Positions 7,217 to 13,291 of a stretch of 22,918 bases of DNA are shown piece after piece. Position 1 is the stretch's first letter; every line of letters begins with the position of its first letter. Origin of the DNA: JBBUAX01 sp964409535 (lineage in GTDB: Bacteria > Patescibacteriota > Minisyncoccia > UBA6257 > 2-01-FULL-56-20); NCBI GenBank assembly GCA_964409535.1, contig CAYPDQ010000014.1, forward strand, positions 1 to 22,918. The letters are read 5' to 3'. Under the pieces are notes generated by a model. That model was given only the letters and a program-made list of their open reading frames with translations, was not told the DNA's origin and searched no databases. A program made the translations under genes and the position numbers.

Positions 7217-7473
7217 TCTTTCCCCAGTTTCCGAAAGGCCTCGCCGTATTCCCTCACTGCTTTCTGGACAATTCGATCAATTTCTGACTTAGTCCTGTCC
7301 CCGACTGCCAACCCAAGTACCTTGAGAACTTCGTCTTTAGAAATGACGTAGCTCCTGCCTATCTTCAGCGGCTTAATTTCTCCGGACTTAATTCTCTTAA
7401 AAACAGCAACTCGGCTGATTTTAAGAATACGCGCCAGTTCGCCCGTCGAGTAAAAATCCTTGAGATTCCTCAT
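7213..7473 (-). CDS. Excisionase-type helix-turn-helix protein, probable antitoxin
   Basis: This 86-residue protein has an N-terminal MerR/excisionase-like helix-turn-helix and wing (YSTGELARILKISRVAVFKRIKSGEIKPLKIGRSYVISKDEVLK, about residues 8-52). A charged C-terminal helix (SEIDRIVQKAVREYGEAFRKLGKE) follows. In Phd and similar antitoxins, a C-terminal helix of this kind covers the toxin active site. It precedes the Doc-like gene with an ATGA overlap. An 11-bp perfect inverted repeat begins 3 nt upstream of its start codon, the expected place for autorepression. I see no Shine-Dalgarno. The DNA-binding domain is secure; the antitoxin role is inference from context. Confidence 0.82.
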   Translation of the reverse strand: MRNLKDFYSTGELARILKISRVAVFKRIKSGEIKPLKIGRSYVISKDEVLKVLGLAVGDRTKSEIDRIVQKAVREYGEAFRKLGKE

Positions 7474-7475
7474 TG

Positions 7476-7505
7476 TTTACAGGTTAGCATACGTTAACCT
7501 GTAAA
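7476..7505 (-). promoter_or_regulatory. Inverted-repeat operator of the HTH-Doc operon
   Basis: TTTACAGGTTA (7476-7486) and TAACCTGTAAA (7495-7505) are perfect inverted repeats separated by 8 nt, so half-site centres are 19 bp apart, about two helical turns. A TATGCT -10-like hexamer falls between and partly within the half-sites on the reverse strand, 12 nt before the start codon. Binding would therefore block RNA polymerase. Autoregulation by the HTH protein is inferred. Confidence 0.75.
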
Positions 7506-7579
7506 TCTACGCGACTTCTGCCTGATAGCACTACTCGTCCGCCTCCGTTGAAACTATAGCGAGATTTCGGCCTGCTTCT

Positions 7580-9334
7580 TCATACAACTTCAGTATTGTA
7601 GCAGGCCTCGCAGTAGACGATGTTCAGGCGGCCAGCGAGGTAGGCGGTTAAAAACGAGTTCGGGCAGTGAGCCGTGCCGTGGAAATGCGAAATCGTGTTC
7701 TGGTAAATTCCCTCTTCGCTCGCCGCGCCTGCACACATACACTCGCGGCGTGAGAACTTAAGGGGGTTCAAAAGCGAGAGGCGCTCCAAGTAGCGGCAGT
7801 TCACGCAAAGCGCGGGTAGTGGAAGCCCGATGCGGCGGTAGAAATCCAGTTCAAGTTTCACGATGCGAAAGGCCCTCTTGCACCTCTCGCACTGCAAAAT
7901 CTCGTTCAAAATCCCGTCCTTAACTTCGCTTATGGGGTCGGGAATGCTTTGCGCTTCTACCGTGACCTGGTACTCGCGCGTCTCCGGGTCCCGCCACTCA
8001 TAACCCGCGGCAACCGCTTCTTCCTTGGTAAGCGGGTAGTAGTCGGAAAGCATCGTTTCGTTGTACGCGAAAGGCGAAAACTCCGGCGGAAAGAATTCGC
8101 CATAGCGGTAAACCGCGCCGGTTTTGCTCACGTAAGGCATCGCGTCCATATGTTCAATTATCTTCGCGCGCAACGCCTCGTACTCCTCCTCGGAATACTG
8201 CTTGTTGAAGATGCAGTACTTCTTTTTGCGCAGGCCCATGCAGGCAAAACAATCGGAAGAGGAACGGCAGGAAACGCAGTATTCCAAGTTCAAGTTAGCG
8301 GGCCAGCAGTCAAAAGAGAAATGGACGTTGTCGTTCTCCTCGCCGCAGGTCAAGGCCTCGTACATCCGCGCGGACTTGTTGCCCCAGACGGTGTAGTCGT
8401 AGGAGTCGGTCGTGCCCAGATAGGTCATCTGCACCCACTTTATGTCCTGGGCATCGTGCACGCCCCAGCACTCCCTGGCGTTTTTGGTGTTATACAAACC
8501 CTCGCCGGTGGAGTTCGTGTTCTTCAAGCCGCGCATAAACTTCACCGGCGCCTTGGCCCAAACTTGTCTCGCCTCGGCCTGGGCCTTGCGGAATCCGCTA
8601 CGGCTGCCCAGGTTCATTTCCTTAAGCCGTTTCTCGTATTCCTCTTTGGAATAGGGCTGGTTGAAGATGTGATAGCTTTTGTTCCTCAAATTCACGCAAC
8701 CAAAGCAGCTGTTGCAACCGACGCAGTTCTTGGAGAACCACAGGTCGCTGGAGGATTCGCAGTCCAAGCAACCGATGCAGCGGAAGCAGTCGGAGATCAA
8801 AGTGGAATCGTAGCTAAGCTCGCATTTATTCACGTCCAAAGTGTCAAATATCTGCTTGCTGGAATTGGCCTTGACCGCATAGCAGGAATCCTCGCAGTAG
8901 TCCAGATTGAAACACAAATAGCAGTTCTTGATGTGGCCCGCCTGGTCGCTGTAATCGGAGTTGACCGAGCCAATGACGCTGCGCGAAGGCCAAGGGACGG
9001 CATAGACGAGATCGCGCCACTGTTCAAAGAAAGGACGATTGAAATCATAGTCCCGGCCGAAGGAAAGCTCATCCCACGCGTCCGAGCGCCAGTACTCTAA
9101 CTCATAAATTTTGACCGGTGCCTGCGGCGGGATGCCGGTAAATATCTCCTTGCCGCTTGCCGCGTCCCTGCCGCGGAAAAGATGCCGTTCGTTGCGCCAG
9201 GCCAGGCGCCGTTTGAGACGACACTGGGGACAAAAGGTCGGCGGCGGGACTTTAATTCGCTCATAGAACGCAAAATCGTCCGGCTCAATCGTGAACTGCT
9301 GCTTACAACTTTGGCAGGCTCGGGTTTCGGTCAT
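7580..9334 (-). CDS. Cysteine-rich zinc-ribbon solenoid protein, paralogue B
   Basis: Function unknown; 584 residues from the ATG at 9334. That start is chosen over one seven codons upstream because AAGGA lies 5 nt before it, because it overlaps the stop of paralogue C as ATGA, and because MTETRACQSC aligns with the starts of A and C. The N-terminal ribbon is C7, C10, C35, C38. The middle has many Cys pairs (YCEDSCYAV, CFRCIGCLDCESS, NCVGCNSCFGC), in two blocks closed by GCVNLRNKSYHIFNQPYSKEEY and ACMGLRKKKYCIFNKQYSEEEY. The C-terminal ribbon (CERC then LPALCVNCR) leads to CEACYNTEVV, nearly the end of A. The segment after the first ribbon that carries a second CxxC pair in C has lost its Cys here. 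No signal peptide is seen. Metal binding and a repeat solenoid are inferred. Confidence 0.9.
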   Translation of the reverse strand: MTETRACQSCKQQFTIEPDDFAFYERIKVPPPTFCPQCRLKRRLAWRNERHLFRGRDAASGKEIFTGIPPQAPVKIYELEYWRSDAWDELSFGRDYDFNRPFFEQWRDLVYAVPWPSRSVIGSVNSDYSDQAGHIKNCYLCFNLDYCEDSCYAVKANSSKQIFDTLDVNKCELSYDSTLISDCFRCIGCLDCESSSDLWFSKNCVGCNSCFGCVNLRNKSYHIFNQPYSKEEYEKRLKEMNLGSRSGFRKAQAEARQVWAKAPVKFMRGLKNTNSTGEGLYNTKNARECWGVHDAQDIKWVQMTYLGTTDSYDYTVWGNKSARMYEALTCGEENDNVHFSFDCWPANLNLEYCVSCRSSSDCFACMGLRKKKYCIFNKQYSEEEYEALRAKIIEHMDAMPYVSKTGAVYRYGEFFPPEFSPFAYNETMLSDYYPLTKEEAVAAGYEWRDPETREYQVTVEAQSIPDPISEVKDGILNEILQCERCKRAFRIVKLELDFYRRIGLPLPALCVNCRYLERLSLLNPLKFSRRECMCAGAASEEGIYQNTISHFHGTAHCPNSFLTAYLAGRLNIVYCEACYNTEVV

Positions 9335-11028
9335 ACTAATCCTTGAATAAAACACTCTCTGCAGAAAACCTGTTTCTTATTTTCCAGCGATTTGGAAGTG
9401 GTTATGTCCTTGCCGCACCTGTCGCATCTCCGGGGAACCAGCCGGTACTCGCTGAACCAGACGCCCAACTTTTCCTTAATTCTACAAAATGGACAACGTC
9501 TTGGTAGGGGTAAGTTCATCTTTCGCAGGAAAGACAGCTCGCCGGGGGTAACTTTATAACCTTTCTTGCATCGAGAGCACTCTATGATTTCATTCAGAAC
9601 GTCGTCTCCCACATCCCGGATATGGTCGGGTAGGTCGGATGCTCTTCGGGTAGCAGCGTGCGCACTCTCGCTTGCGGGCGCCCAGCGGTAGCCGCGTTCC
9701 TCCGCCTCTTTCTTGTCCACCGGGAAAAAGCTGTCAGCCAAAGTTTGGTTATAAGCCCAAGGGCTCATTTCCACCGGAAAGAATTCGCCGTACCTGTACG
9801 CTCTACCGCGGCTGTCCGTGTAGGGCACTTCATCCATGTGGGCGACGATCTTCTCCCGCAACCTATAAAACTCCTCTTTGGGGTAGCGCTTGTTCAAAAT
9901 ACAGTATTCGCCATTCTTGACCGAAGCACAGCCGAAGAATCCTTTCCCTTCTATGACCAGAGCGGAGTATTCCATATCGTTCGCCGGAAGAGCAGCAAGG
10001 AAACTAAATTTAACATTGAAAGCGCCTCGGCCAATGCAGAAACTGTCGTAGCATTTCTCTACCCCGGCCCATCCGGTAACGTCGTAGGAGTCCTTGGCGT
10101 TCATTACCATCTGGAGGTATCTGCAGTCCTCCCCAAACTCGAGCTCAAAACAATCCTTGCAGTTCTTGGTCTGGAAAAAAAGATTCCCGCTGGAACCCGT
10201 GTTCATTTCCTCGTTGATCGCCTTGTGCGGCAAGGAGTCCCAATTCTCTTCCGCCTCCTTTTTCGCCGCTTCATAGCCGGCATACGAACCGAGGTCGTAT
10301 TCCTTAATTTCCGCGAAGTAGCTCTCTTTGTCGTAGGGCTTGTTGAAAAGATAATACTTCTTATTTCTCAAGTTCGCGGAGCCGAAACAGTTCTGGCAGT
10401 TGATGCAGTTCCTCAAAAACGTGCAGTCCAAGGACTCGGCAACCTGAACGCGCAGGCCGATACCTCTGTTCACTTTGTAAACGTGCATAGAGTCGTAGCA
10501 GTGCTCGCACTGCATCGCGAGGGAAACATCAAAAAGGAAATTATTGCGGAAGAGGTAATAGCCGGTCTCGCAGTTTTCGTCGAACTCGGCGTTGAAGAGC
10601 AGGTAGCAGTTTTTCAAAGAGCCGGCGTAGTTCGTGTAGGGCGACGTCTCAAAGACGTTATGTTCCACGAGCAGACCCAGGTGCGGCACTTCCCGGAAGA
10701 GTTCATTCCACTGATCAAAAAACGGCCGGGTAAAATCGTAATCCCGGCCGTATTCAAAAGGATCCCACTTGTCCGACCACCAGCACGGCGGACAGTAAAC
10801 CTTAAACGGCGCATCCGGAGGATAGGCGGAGAGCGATTCCTTGCCGCACAAGTCACATTTTCTCTTCCAAAGATTGATGAGATTGAAAAACGCCAAGCGC
10901 CTCTGGAAGCGGCACTGCGGGCAGAAAGTCGGCGGCGGGACTTTTATCCGTTCGTAGAAATTGAAATCCTCCGGCTCAATTACGAAGTTCTGTTTGCAAT
11001 TCTGGCACTTGCGGGTTTCGGGGGTCAT
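9331..11028 (-). CDS. Cysteine-rich zinc-ribbon solenoid protein, paralogue C
   Basis: Function unknown; 565 residues from the ATG at 11028. A start nine codons further up would lie in a palindrome and has no counterpart in the paralogues. It has two N-terminal ribbons: C8, C11, C36, C39, then C58, C61, C79, C82 (KRKCDLCGKE then VYCPPCWW). The second is degenerate in A and B, so C may be closer to the ancestral form. The middle carries Cys pairs (NCETGYY, QCEHCYDS, NCINCQNCFGSANLRNKKYYLFNKPYDKESY) and a second block ending GCASVKNGEYCILNKRYPKEEF. The C-terminus again has two Cys-pair ribbons (CSRC/RRCPFCR and RRCDRCGK/FCREC). It heads the C-B pair and lies just downstream of two perfect palindromes. 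Cytoplasmic location is inferred from lack of any signal. Confidence 0.9.
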   Translation of the reverse strand: MTPETRKCQNCKQNFVIEPEDFNFYERIKVPPPTFCPQCRFQRRLAFFNLINLWKRKCDLCGKESLSAYPPDAPFKVYCPPCWWSDKWDPFEYGRDYDFTRPFFDQWNELFREVPHLGLLVEHNVFETSPYTNYAGSLKNCYLLFNAEFDENCETGYYLFRNNFLFDVSLAMQCEHCYDSMHVYKVNRGIGLRVQVAESLDCTFLRNCINCQNCFGSANLRNKKYYLFNKPYDKESYFAEIKEYDLGSYAGYEAAKKEAEENWDSLPHKAINEEMNTGSSGNLFFQTKNCKDCFELEFGEDCRYLQMVMNAKDSYDVTGWAGVEKCYDSFCIGRGAFNVKFSFLAALPANDMEYSALVIEGKGFFGCASVKNGEYCILNKRYPKEEFYRLREKIVAHMDEVPYTDSRGRAYRYGEFFPVEMSPWAYNQTLADSFFPVDKKEAEERGYRWAPASESAHAATRRASDLPDHIRDVGDDVLNEIIECSRCKKGYKVTPGELSFLRKMNLPLPRRCPFCRIKEKLGVWFSEYRLVPRRCDRCGKDITTSKSLENKKQVFCRECFIQGLV

Positions 11029-11038
11029 ATTGGGTTGG

Positions 11039-11079
11039 GCACTATGACATGTCATAGTGCTTTGCTATAGCAAAGCACT
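11039..11079. promoter_or_regulatory. Two fused perfect palindromes before paralogue C
   Basis: Positions 11039-11060 are a perfect 22-bp palindrome (half-site GCACTATGACA). Positions 11056-11079 are a perfect 24-bp palindrome (half-site AGTGCTTTGCTA), sharing the AGTGC between them. They lie between the thioredoxin-like gene stop and paralogue C start, 10 nt from the latter. As RNA they form mutually exclusive hairpins; as DNA they are two dimer-type sites. No T-run follows in either direction, so simple termination is unlikely. Confidence 0.7.
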
Positions 11080-11087
11080 CTCTTCGG

Positions 11088-11474
11088 CTACGGGCTTGGC
11101 GGCAGAGTGCAACCGGTTTTCTGGGCTAAGGTTCCAAGCTGCTGCAGGCCCGTGAGGCGCGAGCCGTCCGGGAAAGTCCAGAGCGGCACGCCTCGCACAC
11201 CGTCGGCGGTGCACTTTTGCGTCTCCACGGTGCACTCTACATATTTAATGAAGCGGAAAGAGTCGCCGAACATCTGTTTTTGCTTGGCGCAATAAGGGCA
11301 GGTCTTTGTGCCGTACATCGTGATACCGCTCCGCGTCAGACACATTGCGAAATCATCGTACTCACCCGAGACGCCGCTGTTGTCGCGGACGAAAATGAAA
11401 ATTAAAAATGCAAAAATCAAAATGACAATTATAAAATATAGAGCGATTTTGAAGTTTAACTTGTAATTTTGCAT
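11088..11474 (-). CDS. Membrane-anchored thioredoxin-like protein (CPYC)
   Basis: This 128-residue protein has an N-terminal membrane helix (about residues 10-30, ALYFIIVILIFAFLIFIFV). A thioredoxin/glutaredoxin-fold domain outside the membrane carries the active site CPYC in MYGTKTCPYCAKQKQMFG. The cis-Pro loop is visible as GVRGVPLWTFPDG. The pattern FAMCLTRSGITMYG resembles the thioredoxin-like domain that partners or fuses with bacterial VKOR, so a role in oxidising or isomerising extracytoplasmic disulfides is likely. No VKOR gene is seen in the window. The membrane segment is encoded by a strikingly A+T-rich stretch unlike the rest of the gene. It starts 28 nt after the stop of the 168-residue gene and may be co-transcribed. 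Confidence 0.85.
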   Translation of the reverse strand: MQNYKLNFKIALYFIIVILIFAFLIFIFVRDNSGVSGEYDDFAMCLTRSGITMYGTKTCPYCAKQKQMFGDSFRFIKYVECTVETQKCTADGVRGVPLWTFPDGSRLTGLQQLGTLAQKTGCTLPPSP

Positions 11475-11502
11475 TTTGACTTTTCAACTTTGATTTAGAT
11501 GA

Positions 11503-12009
11503 TCATTCGTCGCAGCAATCCACGAGTTTATCCACGATGTCCTGAAGCGTCCAGGATTTTTCTTCTTTGGCCATCTGCTTCACGTCCCCGACGCTTATGA
11601 GGTTCAGCCGCAAACCCCAGAAGATGGACCAAAGTTTGTAGGCCTGGTCAAAAAGCTCTTTGGCCTCCTCTTTTTTGCCGTCACCCTGGGCTTTGGTACC
11701 AACCTCCATTAAACGCATGGTGGTCGCCAAGAGATGTTTGGATATGCACCAGGTCTCGCCCTCGTGCTTACTTTTATCTATAAGGCGGCCAAGGAGCTTC
11801 TTGCGCATCTCCCTGACCTCGGACAAAGAATCGAAGTAGCCGGGCTTCGCGGTCTTCTCCCCGGTCATAAAAAAATGTTCTTCCAAACTTATGAGGTTCA
11901 TGACCGCGAGCGCCAGGTCTTCGTCACTAGACAGATCCACTTCGCCGGAGGCCTTCATCTTGCGGATCTTCTCCACCAGTCCTTCAAATTTTTTACGATC
12001 CTCATCCAT
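11503..12009 (-). CDS. Conserved-looking helical protein of unknown function
   Basis: This 168-residue soluble, mainly helical protein has acidic and basic patches and no recognised motif. Distinctive stretches are LALAVMNLISLEEHFFMTGEKT, SEVREMRKKLLGRLIDKSKHEGETWCISKHLLATTMRLMEVG, and a C-terminal DIVDKLVDCCDE. The His and Glu in LEEHFF and KHEGETWCISKH could be metal ligands, but this is a guess. It lies 14 nt after the stop of the 258-residue gene, with a TATAAT in that gap. The internal phrase KAQGDGKKEEAKELFDQAYKLW resembles a TPR-like helical hairpin. No signal peptide is seen. I have no firm function. Confidence 0.8.
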   Translation of the reverse strand: MDEDRKKFEGLVEKIRKMKASGEVDLSSDEDLALAVMNLISLEEHFFMTGEKTAKPGYFDSLSEVREMRKKLLGRLIDKSKHEGETWCISKHLLATTMRLMEVGTKAQGDGKKEEAKELFDQAYKLWSIFWGLRLNLISVGDVKQMAKEEKSWTLQDIVDKLVDCCDE

Positions 12010-12017
12010 TGCTCCAC

Positions 12018-12023
12018 ATTATA
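12018..12023 (-). promoter_or_regulatory. Putative -10 box of the 168-residue gene
   Basis: The reverse strand has TATAAT directly after the stop of the upstream gene and 8 nt before the ATG at 12009. Transcription from it would begin at or next to the start codon, giving a leaderless message. No clear -35 is visible. Confidence 0.4.
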
Positions 12024-12800
12024 CTACTTGCGCTGCTCTTTCTCCTGCACCTCCCGGCGGGAATGGGGGTAGGTTGCAAAAGAAATTTCCGTTTCTATCC
12101 CCGCCCGGCTCAATTCCCCGACGGTCCAGCCGACGCAGTTCGTGAGATAGTAGTCGGTGTTCTCAGCGCCCTGCCGCTCGCGCTGCCTGCGATAGGAATC
12201 AAACACCGCGTCCCAGTCCTTCTTGAGCGCCTCTCCGCCGTCTTCCTTGGGCACGTTTTCCCTGTCCCGGACATTGAGATACATTCCGCCGATGATCGCT
12301 TTTCTCACGCCCAAATCCCAAAGTTCGCTTGTTAATCTCTGCCACGCCTCCGGCGATTTGGCGACGTCCGGAACCCCGGGTGGAGTTAGTTTCGGTCTGG
12401 GAGACGAAGCCATTGTGGGAACCAAATAACTCCGGCTTCCGGACTCCTTGGCGAAAAAGCTTAAGTACTCGCCGGTTTTCTTAAGATGTTTCTCTTCTTC
12501 TAAAACTATGACCGGCGGCGCCTTTTCTGGCTTTTTTTCCAGGACCCTCTGCAGCACCGTATCAACATCCCTGTTCTTAGGTTCTTCGTTGGGGAAATCG
12601 GGGTCTTCCGCATAAACCTCTGGGTGGTTGTGAACCTCGAAAAACGGATGCACGAAAATGCGAATCAGGCCCTTGCTTGCCTCTATCCGTCCCATCAAAG
12701 CGCGCCTTGCTTCCGGGGGAAGCTCCCATAGGTTAAAGGCCAGGTTCGGGATTTCCAGAGTGAAGCTCTCTTCCAACGGATCAACGGGTGGTTTTTCCAT
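12024..12800 (-). CDS. Hypothetical 258-residue cytoplasmic protein
   Basis: The start MEKPPVDPLEESF at 12800 is chosen because the longer frame to 12857 runs through tRNA-His. I recognise no named family. The chain alternates predicted strands and helices: LIRIFVHPFFEVHNHPE (about residues 44-60), PPVIVLEEEKHLKKTGEYLSFFA (about 93-115), and GVRKAIIGGMYLNVRDREN (about 162-180). The last third contains DYYLTNCVGWTVGELSRAGIETEISFATYPHSRREVQ. The hydrophobic strands followed by helices suggest an alpha/beta fold; IRIFVHPFFEVHNHPE with several His/Glu could be a metal or active site. It starts 15 nt after tRNA-His and probably shares its promoter. Confidence 0.75.
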   Translation of the reverse strand: MEKPPVDPLEESFTLEIPNLAFNLWELPPEARRALMGRIEASKGLIRIFVHPFFEVHNHPEVYAEDPDFPNEEPKNRDVDTVLQRVLEKKPEKAPPVIVLEEEKHLKKTGEYLSFFAKESGSRSYLVPTMASSPRPKLTPPGVPDVAKSPEAWQRLTSELWDLGVRKAIIGGMYLNVRDRENVPKEDGGEALKKDWDAVFDSYRRQRERQGAENTDYYLTNCVGWTVGELSRAGIETEISFATYPHSRREVQEKEQRK

Positions 12801-12815
12801 AAATTGAAACTTCGG

Positions 12816-12889
12816 GGTGGGCGATGGGGCTCGAACCCACAACCGCCAGAGCCACAATCTGGAGCTCTACCAATTGAGCTACGCCCACC
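12816..12889 (-). tRNA. tRNA-His (anticodon GTG)
   Basis: The reverse strand folds as a full cloverleaf: an 8-bp acceptor including the His-specific extra G paired with the discriminator C (GGTGGGCG with CGCCCACC), a D arm with AGCTCAATTGGTAGAGCT, anticodon stem CCAGA/TCTGG with loop TTGTGGC (anticodon GTG), and T arm GTGGGTTCGAGCCCCAT. The extra 5' G identifies His identity independently of the anticodon. The 3' CCA is not encoded. Confidence 0.96.
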
Positions 12890-12902
12890 AGACAACGGTC
12901 GT

Positions 12903-12931
12903 ATCTTAGCCCCGCCCGGTTGATTTTTCAA
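12903..12931 (-). promoter_or_regulatory. Sigma-70 promoter of tRNA-His
   Basis: On the reverse strand TTGAAA (12926-12931) and TAAGAT (12903-12908) are separated by exactly 17 bp. The -10 ends 13 nt before the tRNA 5' end, a normal distance for a tRNA promoter with a short leader. Confidence 0.7.
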
Positions 12932-12947
12932 CATTCCGCGGTATAGT
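12920..12947 (+). promoter_or_regulatory. Promoter of the DUF5663-like gene and downstream genes
   Basis: TTGATT (12920-12925) and TATAGT (12942-12947) are 16 bp apart, about 41 nt before the ATG at 12989. The -35 abuts the divergent tRNA-His -35 at 12926-12931, so the two promoters are back to back. Confidence 0.55.
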
Positions 12948-12988
12948 TAAAATATGGCGGAAAATCCAAAACCTACCATTATTAGTCC

Positions 12989-13279
12989 ATGGCTGATTTA
13001 GAACAATTTGTAGAGCGTTTAGTGGAAGAAAAAGGCCTCACGAACCTCCCTCAAGAGGTCTTTGCCCAGGTGAAGCAAGACCTCCTCGACCGGATCGAGG
13101 ACAGAGTGAACGCTATGATCGTGCGGAAGTTGCCGCCGGAGCAACTCGAGGAATTCGAGAATATACTCGACACGGGTAAAGAGAAAGACATCCAATCCTT
13201 TTGCGCGAAACATATTCCCAACTTGGAAGAGGCGGTGGCGGCGGAGCTCATGAACTTCCGCGACACCTATCTCCGCTAA
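12989..13279 (+). CDS. DUF5663-like small protein
   Basis: This 96-residue acidic, helical protein matches the short Patescibacteria-type DUF5663 pattern: LEQFVERLVEEKGLTNLPQEVFAQVKQDLLDRIEDRVNAMIVRKLPPEQLEEFE, then LDTGKEKDIQSFCAKHIPNLEEAVAAELMNFRDTYL. The function of the family is unknown. The stop is 12 nt before the giant gene, so the two are probably one transcript. No Shine-Dalgarno is seen before the ATG. The family assignment is from memory of the pattern and is fairly but not fully certain. Confidence 0.8.
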   Translation: MADLEQFVERLVEEKGLTNLPQEVFAQVKQDLLDRIEDRVNAMIVRKLPPEQLEEFENILDTGKEKDIQSFCAKHIPNLEEAVAAELMNFRDTYLR

Positions 13280-13291
13280 GTTTTTCCCGCT

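Noticed and set aside
7949..9100. Plus-strand open frame of 383 codons
   Set aside because: Antisense of paralogue B. The minus strand is conserved with A and C at the protein level, which decides the coding strand.
9335..9355. Upstream ATG giving paralogue B seven more residues
   Set aside because: The ATG at 9334 has AAGGA at proper spacing, overlaps the paralogue C stop as ATGA, and aligns with the other paralogues.
9658..11070. Plus-strand open frame of 470 codons
   Set aside because: Antisense of paralogue C, with low-complexity Val/Arg/Ala composition and no start context.
11056..11079. Intrinsic terminator of the thioredoxin-like gene
   Set aside because: The hairpin is perfect but no T-run follows it on the minus strand; a second palindrome follows instead.
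12801..12857. Longer N-terminus for the 258-residue protein
   Set aside because: The added codons lie in tRNA-His; the ATG at 12800 is the first start outside it.
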